Assembly (NCBI GenBank): GCA_921293015.1
Contig: OV121083.1
Span: forward strand, 34,675,488-34,739,487
DNA: 64,000 bases
Direction of reading: 5' to 3'
DNA from: Phorcus lineatus
Taxonomy: Eukaryota; Mollusca; Gastropoda; Trochida; Trochidae
Position numbers and translations under genes: made by a program. Below, in pieces: positions 13,375 to 25,500 of this stretch. Numbering within the stretch: position 1 is the stretch's first letter; every line of letters starts with the position of its first letter. Under the pieces are notes generated by a model that saw only the letters and a program-made list of their open reading frames with translations, made no database searches and was not told the DNA's origin.

Positions 13375-13560
13375 TACCCCTTTGTACAGCTGGGTATACT
13401 AAGTGCAATGTGGTTAAGTGTCTTTCTCAGGGATACAACTTGGTACAAGGTCCAGGTTACAAATATTTGGCACCTCCATCAGGATTCAAACATGGACCAT
13501 TGGCGTAAGAGGCAAAAATGCTAACCAATATGCAACTGCAATCCAATGGTATTTACAACA
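13375..13560 (-). repeat. SINE-like dispersed repeat
   Basis: The segment contains TACAGCTGGGTA, AAGTG...CTTTCTCAGGGATACAAC, then GGATTCAAACATGGACC and ATGCTAACCA. This resembles tRNA-like repeats of marine invertebrates, in which a box B (GGTTYGAAYCC, here reverse-complemented) and a box A flank a short body. The element is decayed, and orientation and ends are approximate. Confidence 0.4.
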
Positions 13561-13734
13561 CTTGTAACCAAAATAATACATATATAACTGAATGACAGAA
13601 TAGTGGTCAAGTTCCAAGAAAAATTATTTAACTTCATTAGCTTTTATCCAATAAGTGAAGACATTTGGAAGTTATTTAAAGATCTCTTTCTGTTTATATA
13701 GCATGAATACATAAGTGGATATAAGAGAATATGT

Positions 13735-13880
13735 AGAAATTTCAGAGAATATCAAGGAAAATCAATGATTATCAAGGAACATAAGAGAATATAAAAAAAA
13801 TGTCAAGGAATATTTAGGAATGTTAATGAATTCAAGGAACAACAGAATATCATGGAACATCTGAGAATATCAATAGGAGT
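13735..13880. repeat. Short degenerate repeat around ATCAAGGAACATAAGAGAAT
   Basis: Variants of (A)TCAAGGAA and AGAGAATAT recur about every 20-25 bp across this stretch. It is an old minisatellite with no coding content. Confidence 0.5.
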
Positions 13881-14724
13881 ACACAGACCAAACTCTGTCA
13901 GACAAGAATGAAACCAAATCCAACTACAAACTTCTTGATCATTTTGTGTCAATTGGACACATTCAAAAGACTTTTTTCTCAAATCTTTCCCATAAACAAA
14001 ATTGATGATAAACCAAGGGGTCACACCATAGTTACATAATGAAATAGGATCAATGTCCAGATCCTCCTAACGTCCACTCCAGCAGTGGCTAGAGACATGA
14101 TCATTGAGTGGTCAGTTATTGGCCGGAGCTTACAGACTATTGAGTATTTTCCAATATTGTTGATGGATTCACTGATATTGCCTGGCTGCTTCCTCTCTCA
14201 CAAGGACTTTCCTGCTTTGTATTAATATTCAGCTTCAGGGCTAGTCACTCCTATTGATTTGTCTTTTATCTGAATAATAGTGTCAGAAATTATATAGATT
14301 TCATATATGAACTTGAGGGATCTTTATTGTTATTGACATGAAGTAAAGACATATAGTTCTTAACTAATTCTTCACTCTCTGTTTAAATTGTTGTCATAGA
14401 TCCAGTTTCCATATCCTTCATTTGTTTTTTGAATATTATTTTTAGAGAAATATTTGATGTCAGCCAAAGATATGCAGTGGAAATATGTCATCATTCAAAA
14501 CTTTTTTAAGAACATTATTACAAAAATAAGGTTAAAATTACATCATTCTATCTTAATGATAATTATCAAAAATATAATTTAACTGTTATTTGCCTGAGCA
14601 TTCAGATCATCTTCCTTATGTTCTAGTTTTAGACCACTATCAGTGTCAACAGACTTGTGCTAGATTCATTCTTCACCAACAGCGCCATTTTACCAAAAGA
14701 TATTGGTCTAGGCAGCATCATCCA

Positions 14725-14907
14725 TCAGCTCTGCTGTTCTTGGAATCGGTTCTGTGATGGTTCCAACACCTCCAAGAACATAATGGTCCTGCTCTGGTTA
14801 TAAGATTTAATAAATTCAGAGGAGAGTTTCATCTTTTGCTGCGTCAAAATCTTGGCGCCATCCACCAGAAGAACGGACAAACACAATACCAGCAATGAAT
14901 ATTGATT
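14725..14907 (-). pseudogene. Possible decayed exon with signal-like N-terminus
   Basis: This sits in a block (about 14640-15150) noticeably less AT-rich than its surroundings. One minus-strand frame is open for 60 codons between two TGA codons. It begins with a hydrophobic run, LLVLCLSVLLVDGA, like a secretory signal peptide, then SSEFIKSYNQSRTIMFLEVL. After the TGA at 14725-14727 the same frame stays open for another 31 residues. There is no ATG before the hydrophobic stretch, only TTG. That pattern suggests a receptor or secreted-protein exon that has decayed, but I cannot name the family. Overlapping open frames exist on the plus strand (14895-15155), so coding status is uncertain. Confidence 0.2.
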
Positions 14908-16258
14908 TCAGAGTGGCATTGGACACCAGGCCTTCCTCCTCCAGATCACAGACAGAATATAGGATACATGTTTTCTACGATTTACATGTTCAGCTTGAGC
15001 AACATAACAGATATCCAGGATCAGGGCCACTGGTTGTTCCATCTGAGTTCACATCATGTATTTTTAATGTTATTTATTTCTTTGGTGATGCAACTCTTGA
15101 AGCAGCAAGAAATGTCTTATTTATCATAGAGAAGAGTTGGTGTTTTAAAGGATAAAAGAGGAATGACCCTTCATGAATGGTTGTAGATGAAATCATTCTT
15201 CATGATTTGCAATAATTTTATGCCCATAACTTAAATCATTTGTGTATAAAATAAGAATAGGTAAATTACATATTGTTTGCTGGCAGCATGTTGATGATGT
15301 TATGAGCATATGCATTTATGTATTTCATATTATATTTTGATATAATTACAAATCATGTATACATCTTACGAAGCAGAAAGTTTGTGAGTCTTTCACATAT
15401 TTGACATAAGCAGCTTTGAACATGAATATCATTTTGGATGCTGACAATATTTTTCTTATGTAAGTAAGTTATTCTTCCTGCCATGTTTTCATTTCAATAT
15501 GAAAAAATATTTATCTGATGCCAAGTTGTGTATTGGTCATGTCATTCATTTTTTCTTTAAACCATTCATCAAAAGATAGACAATTTTCATTGAAAGGTAA
15601 TTTCGCTGTTGTATTTTTTTAAGGAATAAAAGGACCTGATATCTCAAAATAAGGCATGAAAATGGTCATTAGTTATTTCATGTATAAGACTGAACAGACA
15701 TTTGACTATCTTATCAATTCTTGATTTATATATAATGTCCATTGGACACTGAGATTAAATTCTTTTGACACAGATTGTAAATTAACATTTACATTGTTCT
15801 TTCAGAAATATATTTTTTATTTGTTAAAGAAGTATAATCATGTCTGGGTTAAAATGAACGAGTGTATCTTTAGGTGTTACCTTAACAACTTGAAATTTAT
15901 ACATGTTTATTTAAACAAAAATCCTTTTTTTATTTAAGAGAGATGCATATTAACTGTCCCTGCAAAAACATATGCAATGAATATAGAAATACATGGTCTT
16001 GATATTCTTGTGATTAAATACCTTTAACCTATTCAAATGGTTTGGTTCGTGTTAATTTGATTTCTGAAAGCCACGATCAGGAATCTCAAGTTTTCTTGAG
16101 TTTCCTTTTTGTGTTGAAGATGTGATGATAGAAATGCATGTTAGGTACTCATGCATTTCAGTGACCAGCCCAGGAAATGTATAAGCATATGTAATGATAA
16201 CAAACCATGTTCATTATTGTTAAGTCACATTTACTAGCCCTGAATGTGTATTACTCAC
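14908..16258 (-). other. Sequence downstream of kinase exon 2 (probable intron 2)
   Basis: Apart from the less AT-rich block described just below it, this is AT-rich DNA directly following the exon 2 donor (GTGAGT). No further kinase exon could be recognised: no HRD, DFG or APE-like segment was found on the minus strand. Confidence 0.5.
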
Positions 16259-16387
16259 CTTGAGTGTTTCATAGAGCCTGATGATGTTTGGATGCCTCAA
16301 CTGCCCCAGTATCCGGGCCTCCCTGTGCATGTTCTGCCTAAGGTACTCCTCTTTGATTTTACGAGTTTCAATAATTTTTATTGCAAC
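16259..16387 (-). CDS. Ser/Thr protein kinase, coding exon 2 (VAIK lysine, alpha-C helix)
   Basis: This 129 bp exon encodes 43 residues of the N-lobe of a protein kinase. It starts directly with VAIKII; the lysine should anchor ATP phosphates (residue 41 of the predicted protein). It continues through NMHREARILGQL, whose glutamate (residue 60) is the alpha-C partner of that lysine, to RHPNIIRLYETLK. It is bounded by a good acceptor (TTTTGCAG) and a consensus donor (GTGAGT), both phase 0, and joins exon 1 as TECK|VAIK. The layout is CAMK-like/AMPK-related. The Y-L-x-x-N-M-x-R-E spacing resembles HUNK more than MARK, SIK or SNRK from what I know of those families, but 80 residues cannot settle it. 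The C-lobe is not seen in this window. No frameshift or missing catalytic residue is evident in what is present. Confidence 0.9.
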
Positions 16388-17850
16388 CTGCAAAAGAAAC
16401 GAAAGTATGAAAACCACAAACATAACATTATGTTACAATTGAAAAATTCAATATTAGGGAATGAATTAACATGTTTCTGTTCAAAATGTTAATTTTACTT
16501 GTCAATTTCAGAAAATGAAAGTAATTGTCAAAACAACAAATTGTTTTTAAAAAAACTTGGCTTTTCTTTATGTTGTAAATGAGACAACAAATACAATAAT
16601 CTCAAGAATTAAAAATGTATCATAAGTAAAAGTTAATTGTTAAAAATTGGATAAATATTTTAGAAAAACAAAGATGCCTTAAACATATGAAGGAAATCTC
16701 TCATTGCAAAATACAAGAAATACTTAATACAGATAGCCATTCTATTAATGACATCGTTTGTAATTTGCATATCAAGCATTGATGATAAAGTAAGTAATGA
16801 ATATAAATTGCAAATACAGCAAAATTGCATAGAACATCTTCATAAAATTTCATTGAGAATAATAACTACTTTCTCATGGTGTTCCCTATAAGCACAAATG
16901 TCTTAAGTCTTTTGTATATGAATATAAATAATGCAAGATTAAAAAAAGCATAACCTCTTTTTTATTTTCATAAACAAATTTATATGTGTAAATAACATAA
17001 GTTTTTCAACACCTTTTCAATATAACCATTTCTTCTAATTACAAGAGAAGAAAAGAAATGAGAAACACTTACTAAAGAATCATTGAAGAGGAAACCACCA
17101 ACAATGCCATCAGCATGTTCAGTGATCTTTTATATCCTTATTTTATTATGGAATTACCACAAAGGGTTACAATCCAGTGAAACTAAGAAGACAATATTAC
17201 ATTGTTCCTGTATTTCTGGACCAGATACTATGTCCAAAGACCACAAAATGAAGATTATAAAAGCTTGCCGTGAGCTGGTGGCTGAACAAAAATCTTAATT
17301 GAAATAGGTTTGTAAATTATTAACAAGGCAAAGTCTATAGGAAGTAATCCCTTGACATGCTTGAATGAAGAGAAGAAATCAACAAGCTATATGGTAGAAA
17401 CATGCAAATATTCCTTGACAATTGGTTGTAAGCTGAACATGTAATAAGATATAAAACTTAAAACCTGTCAACTGAACTTTTTAATTCAACTTTCAATTAA
17501 AGTGATGTCCATGAAAAGTTGAAAACCATAATTCTTAACTTTCCTTGTTTGTTTCTTGGTTGACCTTAAATTGATAGATTGTACAGCTAACATGCCATGA
17601 TGAAGTTTTTTGTCACTTGTTCAATTTTTAGTTACGTAACATTCAATGAACCTTGGATATCCTCAACAATATTTCTTGTACAAAAACAGATTGTCACCCT
17701 ACATGAGAATTGTGCATCAGAATTTGTATGTCAAACATAACAATTTTTATTACCCATATGGTTAATCATTTTTCAATATGAGCACATGAGCACATAACTC
17801 TTTTGCCTAGCAACGATTGTTTGAGCGCAGGTGACCATATTTTGTCGTCC

Positions 17851-17883
17851 GTGACGTCATAAAACCATTGTTTATAACGTCAC
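17851..17883. repeat. 33 bp palindrome with a CRE core
   Basis: GTGACGTCATAAA at the left is mirrored by TTTATAACGTCAC at the right, with only a few mismatches. The left arm holds TGACGTCA (17852-17859), the consensus CREB/ATF site. It lies just upstream of the 140 bp hairpin element and probably belongs to the same mobile repeat, so regulatory function in the kinase intron is only a possibility. Confidence 0.6.
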
Positions 17884-17966
17884 TGTAGCGGGCCGTCGCA
17901 AGGGAAGGAGGCCATTTTCTGAATATTTCTATGCGTTTGAAATGGAATAGAATTGGTAATAAAGAA

Positions 17967-18106
17967 ATTATTACCCAAGGAAGTGTGTCATATGACTTTT
18001 ACGAAACTCGTGCGAATTTGTGTATAACCCTCGCTCTCGCTCGGGTAATACAAAAATTCACACTCGTTTCGTAAAAGTCATATGACACACTTACTCGGGT
18101 AATAAT
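17967..18106. mobile_element. 140 bp hairpin element with about 59 bp inverted arms
   Basis: The left arm starts ATTATTACCC and runs through AAGTGTGTCATATGACTTTT and ACGAAAC. The right arm (18048-18106) is its reverse complement at roughly 53 of 59 positions, ending GGGTAATAAT. The centre, ACCCTCGCTCTCGCTCGGGT, is itself partly palindromic. This is typical of a foldback or MITE-like DNA element. A further TTATTACCC at 17747-17755 suggests the complete insertion may span 17747-18106, including the CRE palindrome. Confidence 0.7.
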
Positions 18107-18109
18107 CTC

Positions 18110-18545
18110 TATGTATGTCTAATATTACAATGTGTATGTCTAATATCAAATGTTGTATGTCTAACATCAGAAGTTGTATGTCCAAATGAAATGTTGTATG
18201 TCTAAAATGAAAGGTAGTATATCTTACATCAGAAGTTATATGTCTAACATCAGAAGTTGTATGTCTAACATCAGAAGTTGTATGTCTAAAATCAGAAGCT
18301 GTATGTCTAACACTACAACTTTAAAACTTAACATCATGACAGTTGTGTCTTACAACAAACTTTGGTGTTTTACATCACAACTTGCACAACATAACATCAC
18401 TGATTGTACATCTGACATCACAACTTAAATTGAACATCAAAACCTTAACATCCCACATCTGATTGTGCATGTCTAACATCAAAACTTGTACATTTGACAT
18501 AACCACTTGTACATCTAGCATCAAAACTTGTCCATCTCACTTCAC
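18110..18545. repeat. Minisatellite, about 20-21 bp unit
   Basis: Copies of TTGTATGTCTAACATCAGAAG and diverged versions (TTGTACATCTGACATCACAAC) run through the segment, best conserved from 18150 to 18310. Because the unit is near 21 bp, one frame stays open (18174-18428). That peptide is repeat-derived, not a gene. Confidence 0.8.
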
Positions 18546-19039
18546 AACCTGTAATTATCATTACTTGGGTATTCACTCACCCTAAGCTACATATTTCCCT
18601 ATCAAATGTCCTGTATTCCAACCTATGAACCTAGAAACATATGTAGGCTTTATTACATTAGAGCCATAGAAGGTTCTGTTTAATTAGATTTCCTCTATTG
18701 ATTAGTTTCTCTAGGATAGTACTAATTGGATATGGTCTGAAAAGAGTATGATTTGTGTACGAGGCTCTGTAATGTACCCAAATTGTATACCAATAAACAG
18801 TGGCTACACTGTAAACCAATTCCCAGAAGTCATGCACACATCTTCGCGAAGAGATTATGGTTGTTTTTTATACAGTTGGCTGGCAATACTACTACAATGT
18901 ACAGGGAGGCTGTTCCAAAATGGCAGCACAAGAACACCAACACAGCACAAATATGGCAGTGCAAAGACTGCAGAACAAGAAAGGCACCGTATGATTGCAA
19001 TAAAAAAAGAGTTACACAAGAATTAGTAGTATGATAATA

Positions 19040-19660
19040 AGTACAAGAATGGCAGAACTCGAATAAAAGCAAAGGAACAACAAAACAAGAACAACAATAT
19101 AAAACAATTGTATAAGAACAGAAATAAATAGACAGTTAACAAAAATAATACAGATTAAAGGTGGCACAATAACAGTGGTATTCGAACAGAAAAACAGAAA
19201 CAGGAACATAAGAACAGCAGTAGTAGAACAGTGATACATGAACAACAACACAAGAAGGAAATAGATGAACACAAAAAAACCCAAGAACATAAACAGATGA
19301 AAGGAAACACAAGAATGACAAAGAAGAAGAGGAACAAGGGAACTGCAGTACAAGAATGACAAAGAAGAAGAACAACAAAGGAACTGCAGTACAAGAATGA
19401 CAAAGAAGAAGAACAAGGGAACTGCAGTACAAGAATGATGAAGAAGAACAACAACAAATGAACTGCAGTACAAGAATGACAAAGAAGAAGAACAACAAAG
19501 GAACTGCAGTACAAGAATGACAAAGAAGAAGAACAACAACAAATGAACTGCAGTACAAGTATGACAAAGATGAAGAACAAAGGAACTGCAGAACAACAAT
19601 GACAAAGAAGAAGAAGAAGAAGAAGGAAAAAGAAACTGCAGTACAAGAGTTGTAACATGA
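19040..19660. repeat. Purine-rich minisatellite (GAACAACAAAGGAACTGCAG unit)
   Basis: From about 19320, units containing AAGGAACTGCAGTACAAGAA and TGACAAAGAAGAAGAACAA recur every 36-45 bp. A more diverged AACA/AAGAA-rich flank extends back to about 19040. The minus strand lacks stops in all three frames here, giving overlapping Phe/Leu/Cys/Ser-rich frames of 167-197 residues. Three parallel open frames show these result from base composition, not coding. Confidence 0.85.
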
Positions 19661-20422
19661 ATATGTCAAGTTAATAACAGCAGCAAAACTATGCTTCTAT
19701 AACATTGAAGAAAGTCTATTATTTTGATGATAAATGAGAATTATACAAAGTGTTTTCTTCTTTCTATGGTATACACTCATCTGTGTAACTAATGGGTCCT
19801 CCATGCAGGGCAGGTCATCCTTATGAAGGTGTCATCATGGCTATAAGGTTATTCTGTTGGTCTGTGGTTATATTATCCTAGGCCAGATGTGTATTTTGAT
19901 GATAGATTTAGATTTAACAAAGACAAAATACTACAGTTTTAAACTTACAAACATTCATGTACATCTTTAAATTTTTACCCAAGCGGGCAGAAATATGCTT
20001 GGTATTCAAATTTTAATAATGTTCACGGGAATTACAGTTTTTCAGAAAATGACCCATGATCTGATTGTCTGACAGAACTATTTTCTATTCATTCGTTCAG
20101 TGAGTCTAGCATACACACATGTCAAAGAGACATTGTTTTTCATTTCGTATGGATTGGTTTGAAACGTAAAATGTTATATATGTGGTTTGTTTTACTAATT
20201 CGTTCATTTAGGATTGTCTTGCTCATTGATCAACAAAAATGTTATGAATTGCCGAGACTACATTTAACTGCGCCATGACATAATTTGTAAGTTGTTTGTC
20301 GCAAATGAATACAATAACCCAGTTCACTTGCAACTCGCCTTTACGAACGTATTTTCCAGGAATACCGTAAATATTCTTAGTTTTGACCGGGATAAGAAAA
20401 AGAATAACCAACTCAAAGCTCA

Positions 20423-20520
20423 GAATTACGGTTTATCTGTCCCTCGTGAATTATTGTAATAAATTCCTAAAGCTCAGAATCTATAACAATCATCCACTCA
20501 GGACAGATAAACCGTAATTC
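20423..20520. repeat. Perfect 20 bp inverted repeat, 58 bp apart
   Basis: GAATTACGGTTTATCTGTCC at 20423-20442 has its exact reverse complement at 20501-20520. The spacer contains AAAGCTCAGAAT, which also precedes the left arm. The structure could be the ends of a very small element or a transcribed hairpin. No target-site duplication is clear. Confidence 0.7.
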
Positions 20521-23500
20521 CTCGCATCGTGTTGATTATTCGTATATTCATACACAGCAGAGTCTCTCTTAACACCAATGGTCTTCAGTTCACAAGTAAG
20601 AAACCTTACAAAATACTTAACAACTATCTGTCATGAAGATAAGTAGATGAGCTTTGCTTAGTATCAGTGATGGGTTATAAGTGATAAACATGTCCCATAA
20701 ATGTGTTTGTTTAGCCCAGCATTTTGATCCAAACAAACACTTGCTAAATCTTATCTGTCAGGGTCGTTTAGACACTGATAATGATGGTGTAACAGGTTAA
20801 AATAGTTCCCCATAAATGTCTCTTTACCGAAGTTGAAATTTGCAACGGTCATTTACAAATTCCTAATGATAATTTAACATATAAATTTATGATAATCTAA
20901 CGTGAATATCTAAAATACAACAGGTACATCTTTAAAGAATTCCTTATTCTCTTTATGACCCTTTCAGAATGATCACCTGTGATAAAATTCTACAGGTGAA
21001 ACCCATGTATCTACCTTAATCAAAGCTTGACAAAAAATTAATCAAATAATTTGATTATCAAGCTAATTAACCATGGTAGCAGGTACCAGTTTGACCTTCC
21101 AATGACTTGTTGATTGCGATGACCCGACGTTGATTGCTTGTTGCATGACTCCCATCTATTTCCCATCCCCATGTGTGATGAAACGTACTGATCTTTGTGT
21201 AAGTAAGACCCACCTATATCTCATTGATTACTGTCTCTACCTGTCAGGTTATTTCTCGTCAGAACCAGGTAAATCAAGTACATATGAAAGGCTTCTGATT
21301 CAAATGTAAATACTGCCTGCCATCAAATGACATGAAACAAGAAACATGAAAACTATAAAAACTATTTGGATTATCAATAACTTAATTCAAAAATGAAATA
21401 TATAAAACTTGGTGGCCATCTCAATGGTTGTATGATGATAGAGATATAATCATTTCAGTTAAAATTAGTTCATTGCTGCTCAATTTTTATCAATGTAAGT
21501 AAAATAGAAAAAAGTCTTGTACTTGAACCCAAACTCTCAGATTTAGGACCCTGTTGCCAATCCGGCATTTCCAACATAGCTACCACTTAGCAAATCTGTA
21601 TAGCCATTAATTATCATCAACAGTGATCTCTTAATAAAGTTATGATAATATTTATATACATGTGGTCTACATTATCAATACTTTCCTCATACATGTATCA
21701 TAACTCATCTTTTATGCCTATTTTCATCACCGTAATCATAATTTCATGGCCTTCATAATCATAATTATCATTACACCTCGAGCATCATCATGTATCTACA
21801 CAATCTATATATATAACATAAGCAACTTAAATTTCATTTTTATCCATTATCAATTACAAAATGACTAGTCTAGCTCATCATCATTCTCAATATATAAAAC
21901 ACACAAGTATTTTCAACAGGTTTTAAAAACATATTAACCATCAAGACTTGACAGTAATATGTCATACAGCCAAAGTTACTGCAATTTGATGGCACAATCA
22001 CTTTTAACCAAGTAAATATTGATGAGATGTATTTTGAAATTAAAAAACTAATGTATATCTCACAAAAATATCCTACAATGATTCATATTACACACCTTAG
22101 AAAGAACTAAGTTCCAGTATTTATATCATGATATGAAATTAACATCATAAATTGACATTTAACGCCTACACAATGCCAAAAATATCAATGTGACATTACA
22201 TGTCAAACATATTGAAAATGTTAACAGAGGTTTCATATTGATAACTGTATATACAACAGAATTCAATTGAAATAGTTCATTAAATTCTTGGTTCATGATT
22301 AAGTACTGATGAAATACATAAAAAATCCTAAGTTATATGAAAGGTGGATTTAGCTTGAGATTGAGTTTTTTGCAAGCAATATTCAATTCTTAATTTCTTA
22401 CATTTACTTTTTTTTTAAATTGATAATTTTTATTTCTAGCATCCTTGACTAATCGTAAGAAAGAAATATCTAAAAAAACACATTTGAGACTGGCTTCGTT
22501 ATTGATTATGACTATTTGTATTCTCATTAAAACATTTCATTTAATATTTACCTTCAGGTCATTACAAATGAAGATCAAGCATTGTGATTTCTGTTTTAGT
22601 CATTTTAAAATTGAAATTATTACGATCTTTGCAAAGAATGCAAAAAGGGGAAATGATAAATCATTAAAACAATGATTAGGATATTGATCACAAATAGAAC
22701 TATATACATGAATTTGACCAACTAATGATAGAGGATCTACAGAAATGAAATCTTTTTAAACGTTTAATGAAAATAAACAACCTTAACAATTTACATCTAA
22801 TGTATTCTAGACAATGATATGCTTGCCAAAGTGTCCCTGAAAGAGTGATTTCAACATCACTCACATCTCCCAACACGTCCTATTCTACGCCAACCCAATG
22901 ACATTCTTAGACAGAAGATAGGCCTTGCCACATTTCCCATACTTTTCTGTAACTTTTCGCCAAAGAGGGCGCTGCACTCAAAACAAGAATTTTGACTGTT
23001 GGCAACAAGGCTTAACTTAACCAGGGAAAGAGACTGGTGCAATTGAGAGCCGTGCTGGAGAAGATGCATCAGTTAAACAGAACTGAAACTATTCAACAAT
23101 ATCTTACATAGGTTTGATTCATCTATTTTAATAATTTGATTGAATGTTGTCTTATTTATCAATACATTTTAATTCGAAGATGTCACGTATACAAATTCAT
23201 GTATAAGATGCAAATTTTTTTTAAAGATTATACCTTTTTCTTTAGATCTTTCTTGAATATTTTATAGTACCAAAGGCTCTTACAAGCTATATCACTTCAA
23301 ATCAACTGAATTGAATAATAATTTTGAAACCGCATACCAAAGCTGAAGTTGATTTAACTGAAACTATCTTTGCTTACTAAACAAATGAACAGGTTGAAGA
23401 AATAATATCAGACAGCTAAAATAGTTCATTCTGATTTCTTCTAAAAAAATATTCAAAGATAGGATAAGATTTACAACATAAAAGAATATTGTTATACTGC

Positions 23501-24543
23501 TTAAAAAAGTCATTCTCAAGATATGTTTTAACCCCTTTCTTCAATGGTGTAGAAATCTTGGATGTTTTGGCCTAACATACTCCAACACTGCTTAAAGAAT
23601 GCAAGCTATAATACAAGCAAGAATGAATAAATGTAAACATTCTGTCATCATAGCTAGATCTTAAATTACATAAATAATCACAAAAAACTTGCAATTATCT
23701 ATTCATATTCTAACATAAACTACTATGATTTGTCACGAACATCTTTTTCAAATGCACTAATGACATATAGGAAAAAATTCTTATCCTTTTAATAATACAA
23801 TGATGGTCAAGTGAAGCTGTCTGTAGCATGTTGACCATCCAATCATATTCCAATAAACTAACATTTTCTACACTTTAGGGTTAATACCACTAGCAATACA
23901 GTATGTTGGATGGCTAAGGCAGTTGAAGAGTTAAGAATTTGAAATATTAACAAATTAATAAACTTTTTAAAGCAAAGATACTCTGAATATCACAAACTAG
24001 CATGTCATGTTTCTAATGATTCGGCAAATAATCATTTTCGCTTTGATTGACAAGCTTGTCATGTGCACCATTTGCATTGTCAACAGCACGACAGCTCAAT
24101 ATCAGCAAGCTTTTTGCTTCTGTTGTACTTCCTTTTCAAATGACAATAAAAAATCAAATAATTTTCTACTTTTTCTCCTATAATTGAATTTTGCAACAAG
24201 ACCTTACAGAATATATACAAACATGAAATCCAATTAAAAACACAAACAAGAACTTTCCAACAAACCTGCTTTACTTGAAATTTGTAAATCAATAAATTAT
24301 GAAAGGAAAACTAAGATTTATTGACTAAAATTTTTTTAACATCTTCACTGAAGTAAATTTACAAAGAAAAGTTAATTAAATTTTCTATTTTTCACTATAC
24401 TTAAGAAAGATTTGTACATCCCAGTGTAACGGTTGCTATGATGATTCCGTTTAAATATGTATCTCCACCTTCTATAGAGTTAGTTCGAGCATCTCTGATC
24501 ACAACAGACTTATGAAGGGACACATTCTAAAAACATTTTCCCA
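20521..24543. other. Intronic non-coding stretch
   Basis: AT-rich kinase intron DNA. It contains a tRNA-like fragment near 21528-21605 and one splice-bounded open frame at 22865-23054 (minus) discussed as a finding; otherwise nothing supportable. Confidence 0.45.
21528..21605 (-). repeat. tRNA-like SINE fragment
   Basis: On the minus strand AAGTGGTAGCTATGTTGG resembles box A, and TTTGGGTTCAAGTAC resembles box B about 45 bp later. The flanks do not pair as an acceptor stem, so it is a pseudo-tRNA or SINE head. Confidence 0.4.
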
Positions 24544-24594
24544 TGTAGCAATAGTGAGTGAGTGAGTTTTTGTTTAACGTCCCCTGTAGCAATA
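24544..24594 (-). mobile_element. 31 bp retroposon tail with perfect 10 bp target-site duplication
   Basis: TGTAGCAATA occurs at 24544-24553 and again at 24585-24594. Between them lie only 31 bp: (GTGA)n-type repeats, then GTTTTTGTTTAACGTCCCC. Read on the minus strand this is GGGGACGTTAAACAAAAAC followed by (TCAC)n, matching the 3' end of the SINE-like element at 44337-44593 (GGCGTTAAACACC plus CTCAC repeats). It is therefore a drastically 5'-truncated insertion of that class of retroposon. Confidence 0.75.
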
Positions 24595-25189
24595 AGTTTT
24601 TTATTATCAAACATCTTAAATCAAGAGGAACACAAAATGAAACAAAGCTTCAAAACATATATCTACGTTCCGATGAATTAATTAAAAACATAAGCAGAAA
24701 CTTAGAAATCTAGAAATGTAGTAACATGCACCAATGATTCAATTTTAAACATATAAAACATTACATAGTTTAGCATAAATACAAAGGAATACAGTTTAAA
24801 TACAAACTACGCATACACAGATACATAAAGTGCATAAATATCAGCCATCTTTTGAAATTATGAAATGTTCAAAGTTACACAATTTAGATACGTCAACATG
24901 CAATCAGATGAAATTCAAACCATCTTAAAAAACAACCAATCTCCTATATGTCCTTAAAGTATGAAAACTCTTTTTTCGGTCAATTTCCTGCCTAACATTC
25001 TAATTGACAGAATGATACTGTTTAAAACTATACTACCATCTTCTTGTTCTTGAATTCTAACAATAGGAACTTACATGGTGACATGATTATGAAAGATACC
25101 TCAATAATCCAAAAAATAAATTCTTAACATGTTAAATAACAATATATGAATTCATACATTATGAAAACTCCTTTTTTAAAAACATTTCA

Positions 25190-25500
25190 TATCAAACATC
25201 CTTATGGAAAAAATGACAAAGATTATAATAAACCTAAACATTATGATAATTCAATTCCTGAATCTGAAATAACATCAAATGTAAAAAAGGTAAAACTTAA
25301 AAAAAAAATTCAATGATCAAGACAAAATGACATAAATTAAAATTAACGTAAACAATATGATTATTTAATTCCTAAATCTGAAATAACATCAAAATTTAAA
25401 AGGTCATACGTTTTTAAAAAATGATTAAATCAAAATTACATAGATTAGAACAAACCTAACCAATAAGATAATTTAAATAAAAAATATTAAATTCAACAAA
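25190..25500. repeat. Diverged tandem repeat, about 115-124 bp unit
   Basis: AATTCCTGAATCTGAAATAA at 25253 recurs as AATTCCTAAATCTGAAATAA at 25377. ACAAAATGACATAAATTA and AAACCTAA landmarks repeat around them, and a weaker third copy follows. It is very AT-rich and old. Confidence 0.55.

Noticed and set aside
18748-19034. Two overlapping plus-strand frames of about 92 residues
   Set aside because: Frames overlap on the same strand without recognisable domains or splice signals, next to a minisatellite.
19012-19669. Three overlapping minus-strand frames of 167-197 residues
   Set aside because: All three frames are open because the repeat lacks stops on that strand. The products are Phe/Leu/Cys/Ser repeats with no domain.
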